NCBI GenBank assembly: GCA_946803715.1
Contig: CAMPET010000177.1
Coordinates: forward strand, 22,939-86,938
Length of the DNA stretch: 64,000 nt
Reading direction: 5' to 3'
Origin: Beroe ovata
Taxonomy: Eukaryota > Ctenophora > Nuda > Beroida > Beroidae
Below are positions 21,918 through 34,222 of the stretch, piece after piece (position 1 is the stretch's first letter; every line of letters begins with the position of its first letter). Both the position numbers and the translations under genes were made by a program. The notes under the pieces were generated by a model, which made no database searches, was not told where the DNA came from, and saw nothing but the letters and a program-made list of their open reading frames with translations.

Positions 21918-24900
21918 ATGTTATTTGTTGCCCTTTATACCTGGCTGACAGCGTTACCAGGTCCTTTGAATGCATCATCTGACCCAGAGGAATTTTCCAG
22001 TGCAATCTCCAGGGCAACCAATTCCTTCTCAATACATGGTGCTATGGAGTTGGCAACAATCACATCACATCCAACCCTTGCTTCAACAGAATCAGTCAAC
22101 AGCATCACTATTAGTGGCTACTACTACACAGACGATTATCCGAGTAAACGTTCAAGACGGTTGGCGGCCATGATACCTCCTGGTAAGTACTGAGCTGGTA
22201 GCTGTTTGGACTCGTTATCTTCTGCCCCCAGTCCTACCTTTTTTTATATCAAAACCCTGAATGAATACATAACTATTTATTGGGTTTATTTATATAAGAG
22301 CACAAAATATATGTAGGAGCATACAAATTACAAATTCAAAATGTAGGAGCATAAGTACGTATTGTTCAAAAAGACACCGTTTTCACTTCAGCGCCCGTTT
22401 GTGAGATTGGCGAGAGAAACAGCTATCTCCATATTATCTGTCAATCACACAATGATCCAGAACACATCGCATCCTATAAGTGTGTAACTTCCAACACTTA
22501 CTACAAGCAGGATTATCAGACGCTTTGTGAAAATGACCCACTGTTTTATCAGATGTGTGGCAAGGAACAGAAAGGAACGTCACAGCTGCTGTGGGAAAGT
22601 GAAGCGCTGTGCAAGGAATACCTCTGTGTGGTTCATGACATGACAGTTATTTCTGTATCTGAGTTGCTCTCCATATACAGGTGTAATGGAGAGCTTAACT
22701 GCAAAAACACAGCCATGGACGAGCATAACTGTAGAGTGTCTAAAAACACTACCTGCGATGGCATTTGTGATGATATGGGGCTCATGTGTGAAGATGAATC
22801 GTACTGCAATGGATTCCATTATGGTATCTACTGCACCAAGAAGTCCAATCAGACAGATAAGTTATACAGGCCTCCTTTCCAAATTTGCACTCCGTATGAG
22901 GACCACTTGTGCCTCAACGGGGAGGAACTCCAAAACTGTGACCCAAAAAGCACTCTCAGCAGTTGTGTCACGGGTATCCCTGAAGAGTTTTTGTCAAGAT
23001 ATGGCGCGACAAAACGACGAATCCCGCTGCCTGATTATGTGAGGTGTTTTATCATGCCAAACACTATAAGCTACCGTAACTACCAGTTTCCCATCTGTGA
23101 AGATCACATGGACCAAACCAACTGTTCCGATCTCCTGAGAGTAGGAGTTCACTGTCCAGTGCGTGGGTACCAATCCACGGTATCCATTTACATGATCTGT
23201 GCAGGTTACCCCTCCCTCTGTGATGACAATGCTGAGAACACTTGTGTATCAGCTTCTCAGAGTTGTTACATACACAAACACAGGCTGTGCGATGGTAACA
23301 CTGACTGCCCAGATGAAACTGATGAAAGAGCTGATGAGTGCCGTAGTCTCACCAGTCAGAAGTGTATCCGGCGAGTAGGTCATGCGGGGCTCATAGAAAT
23401 CCCTCTTGCTTGGGTTATTGACGGCTTCATAGATTGTATTGATGGTATTGATGAAAACAAGACAATCTGGCCTATGTGTGGATCAGGTACGACAGAAAGA
23501 CCTGTATCGGTAGAGCAGGCAGCATCCTGTGAGGATGTATTCTTGTGCTTGGACAGTAAACCAGGGTATGTGGAGTTTGCATTCCTCTGTGATGGAGTAG
23601 AGAGTTGTGGGCATGAGAACAGGGTTTGCATGGTATCCCGCAATTATGCTGACCCACTCACACATGCCGCTTACTCTCCTGACATTGCCATAGGAAGGAT
23701 GCTGATGACATGCTTGAAGGGACTGTACAACTTGAATGTTCTGCAACAAACACTGTGTGTCACATCTTTCGCAAAAATCCATGATAACTACATCTTTGGT
23801 CTGACCAAGTCAATGAGCCCTTTGACTATGTCCCTCACACCCATTTCCTGTGGTCACGTTTTCGGAGAGGTCTATGTCCACTTAAGCTGTAGAGGTCTCT
23901 GTACAAATTCTATGTGTCCATTAGTAACCACACCAAAGTACACATCGTGCCCTAACCAGTTCAAGCAACGAATCGGAACCTATGCCATAGGCTCGAGCGG
24001 TAAGCCTTTTCTATCATTTGTTACTGGAAGAGACTCAAAATACTCTCAAAATGAGGTTTTCGTGTGCAGAAACACTGTTAAGTGCATGCCTTACTCCAAG
24101 GTGTGTGACTTGGTTAACGATTGTGGGGATCACTCTGATGAAGAGAGTTGCACCAACCATTTCAAGTGCCACACAGCTGATTACTACATACCCAAGTCAC
24201 AGAAGTGTGATGGCAAATTCCGCTGTCTCGACCTTTCTGATGAGTGCAACGACCAGTGCTCTAAAGAAATCCTTGGTAATCACAGTCTCAAGATTCTATC
24301 ATGGTCCTTTGGCTTGATCGCTGTGATCTGTAATGTTTTTGTCATCAAGAGAAGAATCGTGAGCATAGTAAAGTGCACCAACACTGTAGCACAGACAAAC
24401 ACTTCCTTTGTTTTGCTCATCTGTGTCGGTGATCTTCTGGTGGGTTCTTATCTTCTAGCAGTGGCTATATCAGACAGTTACTTCCGAGATGCTTACTGCT
24501 TCCAACAGCAAGATTGGCTAATTACCAAAGCTTGCATTGCTCTAGGGGTTATAAGTACGACAGGTACACACATTTCCATTCTTGCGATGGCAGCCCTCAG
24601 CATTATTAGGGTGAACATGGTTTCAAAAACTCTGTGTGCGTCCAGCCCTCTCAATGTTAAACACACGATGAAGCTGATCATAAAGACAGTCATGGTGGTT
24701 TTTGTTGCTCTTCTTGTTGCCCTAATTCCTGTTGTTGATATGTTTGAGGATTTCTTCGTAAATGGTATGTACTTTGATCCTGAGCGGAAGCTGTTTATTG
24801 GATTTCCAGACAAGAACAAGCACATGGACGTGATAGAAGCATACTATGGACGGATGAGAAAGAGGTCTATGAGTTGGAAGATGCTGAACAGCATGGTTGA

Positions 24901-25655
24901 TGGAATGTTTTCACAGCAGTACTCAAGGTTTGACCATCACCGGGAGAAACTCCATTTCTACGGCAATGACGGTGTCTGCATGTTCAAATACTTTGTCACC
25001 TTGTCTGACCCCCAGAAGCACTATGTATGGTGTGTTCTTGGTCTGAATACGGTATGTCTCGTGATCATTGCAGTATCCTACATCATCATTACCATAGTTT
25101 CCAAGAGATCAAGTGATAACTTAGGAAACAGGGATATTAAGAAAAGGCATAAGAAAACCCAGAGGAAAATAACGTTGCTCATAGCTACCAATATCATATG
25201 CTGGATTCCGTTCATATCCACTTGTGTGCTGCACTCTGCAGAGGTCCTAGATGCAACCAAGTGGTATTCCATCTTCTCCATGATCATCCTGCCCATCAAC
25301 TCAGTCATCAATCCTTTCCTGTATGACGAAGTGCTGTCTGAGAAGGTGAAATCAGCATTGAAGTTGGTGAAAAGTGTTGCATCCTGTTGGATACTTCGGG
25401 AGAACGTGAAAGGAGCACCGGATATCGGCGATATCAACTTGGTACAAGCTGTGCCAATGAAGACTGCTAGAACTGGAGCTGATATGGTATTGAAAAATCC
25501 AGGAATCACGGACGTTCGGGGCATTGGAAAGCCAGTCCAGGTATTTCTCTTTTGAAAGTGAAAATTTGAAGTGAAAGTTTGTTGCTATAGGTAGAAATCA
25601 AATATTTCTTTTTTATTTTCAGAGAAATACGGACATTGAAGAGAAGGGTGAATAA
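21918..25655 (+). CDS. LDLa-repeat rhodopsin-family GPCR (LGR type C-like, without LRRs), 1148 aa
   Basis: Exons 21918-22182, 22392-25540 and 25623-25655 (TAA) join in phase. Start chosen at 21918 because it opens a signal peptide (MLFVALYTWLTALPG). The long exon contains a roughly 620-residue Cys-rich ectodomain. LDL-receptor class A modules are visible: HRLCDGNTDCPDETDERADEC, KVCDLVNDCGDHSDEESC, QKCDGKFRCLDLSDEC and weaker ones near YRCNGELNC and FAFLCDGVESC. Seven hydrophobic helices follow from about residue 724 (ILSWSFGLIAVICNVFVI) to the NPxxY-type NSVINPFLYDEVL near 1061. The helix 3 end reads SIIRV where most receptors have DRY. No leucine-rich repeats lie between the LDLa modules and the helices, unlike relaxin or GRL101-type receptors. 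Ligand unknown. Confidence 0.88.
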
Positions 25656-26213
25656 TGTTTGTGGAAAGACTCTCCAAACAACATAGCTGTGCTTTTGAGA
25701 TAAACCTTAAACTTGTTCATGCACCAAGAGTCAAATTAGCTCTATTTCTATGTTTAGTTTGTTAACTTAATTGCTTTACAAAATAATTCAGTAATGCTAT
25801 TCAGCCTATATTAGTGTATTCCCTGCCTTATAACTCAGTGAAGCGCAGACTTGACACAATCCGTACATATAACAAAGATAAAGCTGAAATAGGTATAAGA
25901 TTAAAACAATCCTGTGAAGATACTAGTGTTTTCAATTTGAGCAGTGATTCAAGGCATGTCTTCATTTCAAAAATTTTCCTCTGAATTAACATCCTGCTCT
26001 CAATAGCATAGTTCCAATGATTGAAGCATATAAAGCGCGTCAGAGCCTATACAATCCTAAACAGGATATTTGTGCATTGTCGCATATTCAATAAACAGTG
26101 CACACTGCACCATTTGATTTCATTACTTCATTCACAATAATTTCCATCAAAAGTGAACTGAGCAATGAGCATGAGCATCCCGCTATATCCATCTTCATCA
26201 GATAATTCATGTC
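25656..26213. other. Convergent 3' region of GPCR and MARCH genes
   Basis: AT-rich 3' UTR-like sequence for both genes, with an ATAAA-type signal (CAATAAACAG near 26090). No coding sequence. Confidence 0.5.
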
Positions 26214-27389
26214 CTAGACAATGAATTCTGGATCAACAGCTTGCTGTATGACCGGATGATGTGTGTAAGTATTGGGACCACCACATAATGTCTCCCCGCT
26301 GTCCTCCGATGATTTGTCGCATATCAGGACCACCTTGTTAAATGATCGCCATCTTTTAACCAGGTTGCAGTACATCCGAACCTGTAGAGAAATATATTCA
26401 GACACCTGACTGAGTAAGGTTCACTTCAATGATGTTCTAATGCATTCTCCCCAAGATAAAGAAATAGATTTTGTTATCATGATTTTACCTGAGCAAAAAC
26501 GAATGATATTCCACCAACAAGGCCCACCACCAAAACCACGACCTTGGTCCAGAATGCCCACCCTAATTTAGAGTGTACTGCCTCCTGAATATAAGTGAAC
26601 ACTTTTATCCTAGCAATAATATTTGCAATTGGCGATTCTTTTGGGACTTTACAAATTACAATTACCTTAGTTGTTTAATTTTACCTGAATAACCCGTTGC
26701 AATAACACCCATATGCTCCAAACTACACAAGTGATCACCAGAAGATGGAAAGTCACGGAGCAGATGATTTTCCTCCGCTCATACCTCGACAGTGTCAGGA
26801 GCCTCCACTGCAGCAATGTATGTTGAGAGTGTGATGTCAGTAATAGAGATTTCAAGCGAGAGACGACTTCTAGAATTTTCTTTGATTCAGATCGCTCGCT
26901 ATTCGAATTAAGAGGGTAGTTTGATGTGAAAGCTACTTACCTTACTGAACGGTCTTAGGGTAGCGTACAGCTTGAATTCGTAGCCACATAACTCGCACAC
27001 CTTTTTATTGGTGCTACTCAACCACTCTTGTAAACAAGATTGATGTATGTAACCTGAATGGGTTCTACATTATGACCAAATCGGAGTCCAAGATGGCTGC
27101 CCTAGCAACATGAGGAAACCAACAAGAGTGGAAGATGATCAACACCCCCCGGATTGGATTGTTGTAAAATGAGCGCATGCACACACAAACACAAAGACGC
27201 ATACAAACACAAACACATACCAAGGGTACCACTGCACTTGCAAGGGGATATCAAGCTGTCAACTTCATTTCCACAATGGCATATCCTACAGAAGTCACTG
27301 TCTGACTCTCCCGATTCTTTCTTCCTGTCAACTTCATCCAGATCTGGAGCGGATTGGCTAAACTCAGGCAAAGTGCCACCGCTTACCAT
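26214..27389 (-). CDS. MARCHF8: MARCH1/8-type RING-CH E3 ubiquitin ligase, 222 aa
   Basis: Membrane-bound E3 ligase that ubiquitinates other membrane proteins and directs their endocytosis. Exons 27389-27221, 27053-26941, 26807-26685, 26584-26489 and 26381-26214 (TAG) join in phase. Start at ATG 27389; the upstream extension begins only with GTG. The RING-CH domain is split over exons 1-2: FCRICHCGNEVDSLISPCKC then YIHQSCLQEWLSSTNKKVCE and LCGYEF, giving the C4HC3 ligands. Two membrane helices follow (ICSVTFHLLVITCVVWSIWV; VVVLVVGLVGGISFVFAQ), then a cytosolic tail. Its start VRMYCNLVKRWRSFNKVV and end DPEFIV resemble MARCH1/8. Shorter than vertebrate MARCH8 at the N-terminus. Confidence 0.92.
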
Positions 27390-27391
27390 GT

Positions 27392-27450
27392 CACGTGCAC
27401 TTTTTATCACGCCCACGTGCGTTGATTGAGCCGCGCACACGTGTTATTGG
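27392..27450 (-). promoter_or_regulatory. E-box/CCAAT cluster just upstream of MARCH start
   Basis: Three CACGTG E-boxes (27392-27397, 27414-27419, 27438-27443) and an inverted CCAAT (ATTGG, 27446-27450) lie within 60 bp of the start codon. CACGTG is bound by MYC/USF/TFE-type bHLH factors. A core promoter function is inferred from position. Confidence 0.5.
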
Positions 27451-30400
27451 ATTTTGGCAGCAGATTTGGGAATATGTCCCAAAAAGCGGCGCATATCCCA
27501 ACAGCAGTATGTATTCTGAGCAGTTTTGCGTTTCTTTACACCCCCTGATTACATGCCACCGGCGATTGAGGCTGCGGGAGATGAATTATAAATCTAACAG
27601 ACAAGATGCAGCTACTGAAAATCTTTAATCTAAATTAGTCAGATCACCCAATCAATATTGGGCGTGTCATCATATCTTATATTCGCTTCCAAGATTAGTT
27701 TATCGACAACTGTGATGAGCTCGAAGCAAGCAAATATAAAGGATAAGCTTCTTGACGGATCCCACTCATAGCGACAAAAGGGAGTCGTGTTGTAGATCAT
27801 ATAAAATGAGCGATTCCTTTTCATCCAAATGATTTGACCATATACAAAACTGTCCAATATCAGTTGAGATCAAATAAACTTGAGATGAACGTATTGCATG
27901 CACCTCACGATCACACACAGAGTCAGATATATGCATATTGTGCTCTGTCCATCAGCTATAAAATCTAATACTGCTGTAATTTCAATCGACGCAAAAAGTC
28001 GACGCAAAAAGGCAATACCCGAGCTGATATGACAATAATTACAAAGTGACATAAGCTGGTGGCCGCATAGCGCGGTATGTCAATGTGTGAAACATGAACT
28101 TGAGATGAAGTTTCATAAACACGGCTATTGCATATACTATGACTATGAGTATGTCGTCTAATTGCTGCTTGAGGTACGAAAGTGTGCTTACTACTAAGGC
28201 TGGTCAATGGTACGTGTTTAACTCTTATACATTCATACTTCATTTTGTGAGACTGGAGTGCCCAGGCCCCAGGCCCCTTCTGGAAAGTGAAAGTCCTTGT
28301 TGATGGTGGGTCAACATGGTTGACAATGAAAATGAAATAATGCAGCCATAGATACCAATCCCTAATTCAAAGAAGGAACAGGAATTAGGTACTATATGGC
28401 ACAATTAAGGGTATGGAATATTATTGACTATTGCTATACGAATATTCCAACAAAAGGAGTACATAACTTGTACCACAACCTATATCAATAGTCACTCCTC
28501 ATGTAAATGTAATTAATGTACCACCATTATTTATGGTCTGGATCTCAGTCTGAGACCCTTCTTGCAACCAGTATAAAACAGATGTGGAAAGTATGGGTGA
28601 ACCCCCTCTCATCACAGATGCGGCCATAAAGACATACTGACATAGAATGTCCCTTACCACTTACCTTTTTACACAAAAAAGGACCACGTAAGGTGTGTGA
28701 GTGTGGAGGGCGGGGGTGATGTTTGGCCGTTTGGGGTTCCCGGTTTATGTGAGTGTTATGTGTGTATCTTTGGATGGGTGTTTTTTGCGAGTGTGTTTTG
28801 CTGAGGGCCTCAAAATGTATTCTAAGCGAGAGAGTAAGTAGAAGCAGTGTTGTACAAACACAGCATCAACAACTACTGCAAGCACACTGAAGTATAATGG
28901 CAGTTTATGATGATATATGTACAGAGTGCATTCATCTACTGAACGATCAATAATATACTACTATCAAACATGATGAGCATGTGTATACTGTGATACACTG
29001 CCTTCACTTCAAGTTCAGCCATCACACACTCTGACATACGTGTATGTGGTTGTACTACAATATATCTCGATGCATCAGGACGACCGATCAATTATCATTA
29101 TGGATGGTTGCTGATTCATTTTATCAGAGGCCAATTACGAGCAACTCTTTAATCAGAAATCAAGCGAGACACAGACACAGACACACAAACAGCAACACCC
29201 AAATTATGACGGTCAATTCTACGCTGCTGAACTCATACATAGAGACTCAGAGAAAGCGATCTCTATAGGGAGTGCGATTATCCCTATTTCGAGGACTGCA
29301 CTCCCTTTCTCTAGCTTTCGCCATGTAGTTGTATTGTGAGGAGTGGGAAGTTGAACTGCCACTACTGCGTGCACAGGCGTGATCGATAGGAGTTATCCCA
29401 ACAGAGCGCCATTTTCATGCAGTGGTTTTATACTATGAGTATGTACAATTACATTGTATTTGTACTGAAGGAGAGAGTTCGAGAATCGAGAGGAGTTTTG
29501 AAGACATCTTCTTAATCTCAGGATATGCGCACTGTGAATTGCACGTACGTTGCGTGCCCCTCTTTAATCATGAATTTAATCCGAATCGCACTCTATGATC
29601 TGGAGGACGTAGGTGAACACTGCGGCGCGCGCTGCGTGTTACACTTACTCATACTGTTACACGCGCGCGCATGCAGACATTGACACCGACAATATTTCAC
29701 CATAGTTTGAGCCATATCATATGATGACTCTCGCCGCAATTTCATGAAAAGAGAAACAAGCATTTATCTAACCAGATTAAATTTGTAGAAAGATACAAAA
29801 CCAATTACGATGCTATAAAAGTTTAATCGAGAAAACTGATTTTTTAAAACAATAGTATGTTTAGCCTCTGAATAACTCAAACTGTGATTGATGAAAAACT
29901 GCAAATTATTTAAAAACTAGAAAACCCGCCAAGTGGGAATGATAAACTACTCATTGATTCATTGTAAACGACAGCGGGAAATATTTAAAACGACAGCCGA
30001 CAGTAGGTAACACGTCATTTACTTGATACATGAAAAAGAATGCACGCTGAGCAATTAACCCTCACAATGTGAGAGTGTGCATTATTTTCCATGTTGGAGA
30101 CATAAATTTTATGAAGGAGCACTATCACAGTATCGATCACACTGATCTTTTTTACCACCTAAAGTTAATGATTGCATTGCCAAGTTGACTAACGTTTAGT
30201 TGCACTGCGTTTATTGTCAAAACAAATTATTTAGTACTACCGTAAGTCCAAAGAGATATGGACTAAAAGGAAGTCAAGAAAAGTATGACCATTGCTTAAT
30301 CAGCACGATTTTCGGTTTCCCTATCAGCAGAAAAAAAGCAACGTTATGAAAGTAGTGTGTTTAGAAATAAGCTCCAGCTGATCAGTCTATCTCGTGCACG

Positions 30401-31019
30401 TGCAACTTCTACGCTACCATAGTAACGCGCGCAGATTGTCGAATAGTGTCACTTTTGTCTACAAAGTCACGAAAGACGCCTGTCTACAAAGTCACGAAAG
30501 ACGCCTGTCTACAAAGTCACGAAAGACGCAAACAAACACCTTACCAAATTATAATATAGATGAAAGCCTTCCAATCATCTGAAAAGGTAAAAAAGGTTTT
30601 GGAAGAAATCATGCTCCGGAAGAAAAATCATGCTACCCATCCAACTCCAAGTATATCACGAAATGTTCACGCACATCTATCACGCTGGGTAACCTATCAC
30701 ACCATGGTATTGGTAACTGTAGGTGGTTACCAGGACCATGGTAACCCATGGTAACACAGTGGTTACCATGACGTCAGCCTGAATCTGTTCACACTGTGTA
30801 CGGTTGTTCGTACTCTTCTCTCTTCATGATGTATGTCCTGAAGATGATTATAGTGAGCATGAGCAATTACACCCGACACGGTTAGGGAGCCGTCAGTCGT
30901 AACACAATATGACGTGATCACTTTTTGCTCTTTTTCGACCCCCTTCCTCCCCCTGTCTTCATCTGTCAGCGTTTAGTTACCCTGACTTCCGACTGATGAC
31001 GTGACATGTTACGGCTCCC
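27451..31019. other. Long intergenic stretch without a supported gene
   Basis: No exon with convincing splice context on either strand. Contains a GC-island stretch (29600-29670), a SINE-like repeat (30345-30562) and an inverted pair GGGAGCCGT/ACGGCTCCC (30886 and 31009) overlapping the tetraspanin 3' end. Confidence 0.45.
30345..30562 (+). repeat. SINE-like dispersed repeat with internal 25-bp triplication
   Basis: Shares with 55060-55204 the succession GAGCTCC/AAGCTCC, a CCATGGCAACGCGC-like block (here CCATAGTAACGCGCGC), then ACAAACAAAC and the 3' end CCAAATTATAATATAGAT. Within this copy, GTCTACAAAGTCACGAAAGA recurs three times at 25-bp spacing (about 30456-30530). The ends are not precisely defined. 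Confidence 0.45.
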
Positions 31020-33212
31020 TTATTCACAGATCCGACTATTATGAGAACAGGTACACTTCACTTGAGGGGGAGTTCGGGGCTTTCTCTTTCCGCCCCCGAT
31101 TCCCTCTATATTGTGTAAGTGTCATATTATGGTGAAAAGGCGAGTTTTCTCGTCATTACCTGAGGTAACAGGCGAGACTCATACCCAGCAGTTCCACTAG
31201 GGCCACGCCCAGTGCTCCCAAACCGATGTACTTGGCGTTAGTGTTGATCATTGTACCTGAAATGAACACTCGCGATAACTCTCGTTCGTAATTTGTAGAT
31301 TATCGCTCCCTCAATCCCTCACTCGCCCCATCCCGGCCAACTCAAGCTCTCTGACATTACAGAGATAACTCCTGAATCATGTCCGATTTCCCAACTCACT
31401 GATTGTAGTGTAGCACCCCTCTTGGTAAGAAGTCTCGTAGGTGCACGAGTCGGCTCCAGCCTTACAACAAGATTTGGGAGGAGCGGTTGCGTAGTCTGTG
31501 TGGTTCTTCCACTCAGCAGCAGTTGATTCCCCGCAGCAGTGGAGTACGCTCTGCGAGTGAGGAGTGGGGGTAGGGGAGAGTGAGTATTTGCTCTATACGA
31601 GTGGAAAGTGGGATTAGGGGAGAGTGAGTATTTGCTCTCTACTAGTGGAAAGTGAAGGGTAGGGGAGAGTGAGTATTTAAACTCTACGAGTAGAAAGGGG
31701 GGTAAGGGGAGGGGTAGTACTTCCCAATAGATGCGAAGAGTGGGATGGAGAACATTCCAATAAAGGGTTGGGCATAGACGGTAATTTCCAATATATGGAA
31801 TGGGGCACGAGGTTGCTCATACCATATTTGTTATGGCAAATTTCCAATCATTACCTGGAGGCTGTCGATAGAGTCTGTGCAAATTCCCTCCTCGGGTTCG
31901 CCGTACTTTTCCATGCACTCGGAGAATTGGTCCCTGAAGTGTAGAAACTGAGTTTATGATAACCGTCAACCACTGGTTATCACATGATCTACTCTTCGCC
32001 CATATCCAACGACGTCAATAGAGAGAGACACATCCATTTCTCAGGTATTACTGTATTAGGATACAAAAGAAAGGGTTACCTCCCAGATGCAATGTGCACA
32101 TTGTATACAATGTATACGTGATGTTAACTTAACATTTCATACACTATACAATGTATACATGATCTATTGATGTATAGTGTATACTACTATACATCATGTA
32201 TAGATCGCTCGATAACTCACTGGACAGACTTAGATACATCATCCTTCTTCACGTAGACAGTGATAGCCAGAGCTATCTCCCCTAGGAAGATGAGTGTGAC
32301 CAGTATAAAGTAGGAGAGGAGCATCCATCGACTCTGGGTCAGAGATCCACAGCATCCGAGCAGACCTGCGGGAATATTGTCGAGTTATAATAGAGTAAAT
32401 TCAGAGTTGATATTGTCGAGTTATGATAGAGTAAATTCAGAGTTGATATTGTCGAGTTATAATAGAGTGAATAGATGAGGGCCAATGTTGACGAAACACT
32501 ATGTTGGCAAAATCAGAATAAGAGGGAATTCTTTGCCGAAGTTGATAATAATATGCAAGGCCTGTCGGGGGAAATTCGGGGGTAGAGTGATACAGAGTTA
32601 TGGGGGTTAGTGATACAGAGCAGTGAAACTCGCCACACTGAGACCCGTTCCTGGCTTTGAGCCAACAGCACGGATTTCTCCGTTGGAGGTTTCCCTAACT
32701 CCGTGTACTCATTGAGTACGGAGTTACTCACCCACGACAAATACAATGCATCCGAGAATAATGAGGAAGAGAGCAGCGATGTAAAGAGTGTCGTGAGATA
32801 CGTCAAGTCCAGACAGATCCTTTAGTGAGACCTGAAACAGATCACGTTATCAGATCACGTTATCAGATCACGTTATTGATCACGTGACAGATGAATACTG
32901 TCAGTGTCACTATATTATCACGTGACAGATGACTACTGTCAGTGTCACTATATTATCACGTGACAGATGACTACTGTCAGTGTCATTATATTATCACGTG
33001 ACAGATGACTTCTGTCAGTGTCACTATATTATCACGTGACAGTTGACTTCTGTCAGTGTCACTATATTGTCGTGGGAGATGATGAGTGATGTATATACCT
33101 TGACATAGATGCCAACTCCAAGAATAGCACCTCCAGCCGCCCAGAATATGAAATTCAGGACAAAGAGGACTATCCTGATGAACTCCCCACAACACACTGT
33201 TAAACTGTTCAT
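31020..33212 (-). CDS. Tetraspanin, 233 aa, seven exons
   Basis: Four-pass membrane scaffold protein. Exons 33212-33099, 32831-32732, 32365-32221, 31933-31855, 31550-31400, 31256-31160 and 31035-31020 (TAA) join in phase. Family signs in order: TM1 (FVLNFIFWAAGGAILGVGIY), TM2 (LYIAALFLIILGCIVFVVG), the GCCG motif at the TM2/3 turn (LLGCCGSLTQSRW), TM3 (FILVTLIFLGEIALAITVYV), large loop with HCCGES, PKSCC and GCY cysteines, and TM4 (GLGALGVALVELLGMSLACYL). The last exon is only 16 nt (SRICE), so the C-terminal tail is very short. Intron 1 carries a tandem array of E-box units. Subfamily not assigned. Confidence 0.93.
32881..33070. repeat. 38-bp tandem repeat x5 in tetraspanin intron 1
   Basis: Unit about CACGTGACAGATGACTACTG + TCAGTGTCACTATATTAT, with CACGTG starting at 32881, 32919, 32957, 32995 and 33033. 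Preceded by CAGATCACGTTAT three times at 13-bp spacing (32836-32875). Each unit contains a CACGTG E-box and the dyad TGACAG...CTGTCA. Confidence 0.85.
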
Positions 33213-33354
33213 GGCTACAGGAAAGCGAGTATTATAGATCCAAGGGGGGGGAGGGTAAGCGGGGTTATATTTGAGGGTGGGGGGATGTGGGCCAATACGA
33301 AATTTAGAGAGTTTCAAATAACACACAAATGGATGATGCAATAAGCACTTGCCG

Positions 33355-33447
33355 TTACCATTTTAAAGCGATTGAAAGCATGATAGCAAGTATGACAAGA
33401 ATGAGTCCTGTATTGTCATAGTTGTGAGACGCAATTGTATTGTTCAT
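33355..33447 (-). CDS. Possible 30-aa single-pass membrane micropeptide
   Basis: ATG at 33447 and TAA at 33357-33355. The peptide has a short polar N-terminus (MNNTIASHNYDNT) and one hydrophobic helix (GLILVILAIMLSIALKW). It lies between the tetraspanin start and an E-box/X-box cluster, so it could be a small gene or the end of a longer spliced one (the frame is open upstream). No family recognised. Such ORFs also occur by chance. Confidence 0.25.
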   Translation of the reverse strand: MNNTIASHNYDNTGLILVILAIMLSIALKW

Positions 33448-33655
33448 GATGTATGATCCTGAGCGTGTGTTTTCCACGTACTGAGCATCCAGAAATAGAT
33501 TCAATATTATAAACACTTGGTGCGATAGATACATTGTACATCTTGCTCTTTGAAATCTAAAATAGAACTGAGAGAGCGAGAGAGAGGAAACGCATGAAAC
33601 ACAACACAAAACCGAAATCCTACACTTTGATAGGTGATCTAGCCTGTGACTCGAG

Positions 33656-33711
33656 CACGTGCAGTACCACGTGTTGCCCAGGCAACTGACACGTGGCACG
33701 GGTCGTCCAAT
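33656..33711. promoter_or_regulatory. RFX X-box flanked by three E-boxes and a CCAAT box
   Basis: GTTGCCCAGGCAAC (33673-33686) is a near-perfect palindromic X-box. CACGTG occurs at 33656, 33668 and 33690, and CCAAT at 33707. Position is about 450 bp upstream of the tetraspanin ATG. Which transcript it serves is not shown. Confidence 0.5.
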
Positions 33712-34222
33712 CAGATGCAAGAATACGGACATTGGCATAACCTCGTGACAGTGTAATCCAAAACCTAGTAGTCGGTCAACTAGGATGTAGATTCTAGCTC
33801 AGTGTATTTTATCTCATGCTAGGGGTGTTCTCTTTCTCTCCACATGACGCGTTGACATGAAATTTGATTATCTGATTATAGATGACGTCATGGCATTGTT
33901 CCATCTTTCAGTGTGACTTTCAGTGGTGAAAGTATGCCTATCAATGGATGATCAACATGGAATGATAGTGATTGATACAGGAAATGAGCAATCAAATATC
34001 TGTCGTCTGTGCCAGCAGACATGCACAAGTTTGAAATCAGTTGGTGATCATGATAAATGTTCAGAATAATAATCTATTGACATTCTACACGAAAAAGGTG
34101 TAGTTCCAGTGAAATCAATCGAAAATTTTGTCAAATTGCATGTTGCCAAAGAGGAGAAGTTTTCATAAAAACGTTAAAATAAATACCACGAAACCAAAAC
34201 AATAAATATTTAGGAATCCACA

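Noticed and set aside
22553-25555. Receptor starting at the internal ATG of the long exon
   Set aside because: The upstream exon supplies a signal peptide and joins in phase; the internal start would lack one and remove several cysteines.
27639-27857. Minus-strand 72-codon frame
   Set aside because: Starts only with TTG, no confirmed splice context or recognisable family.
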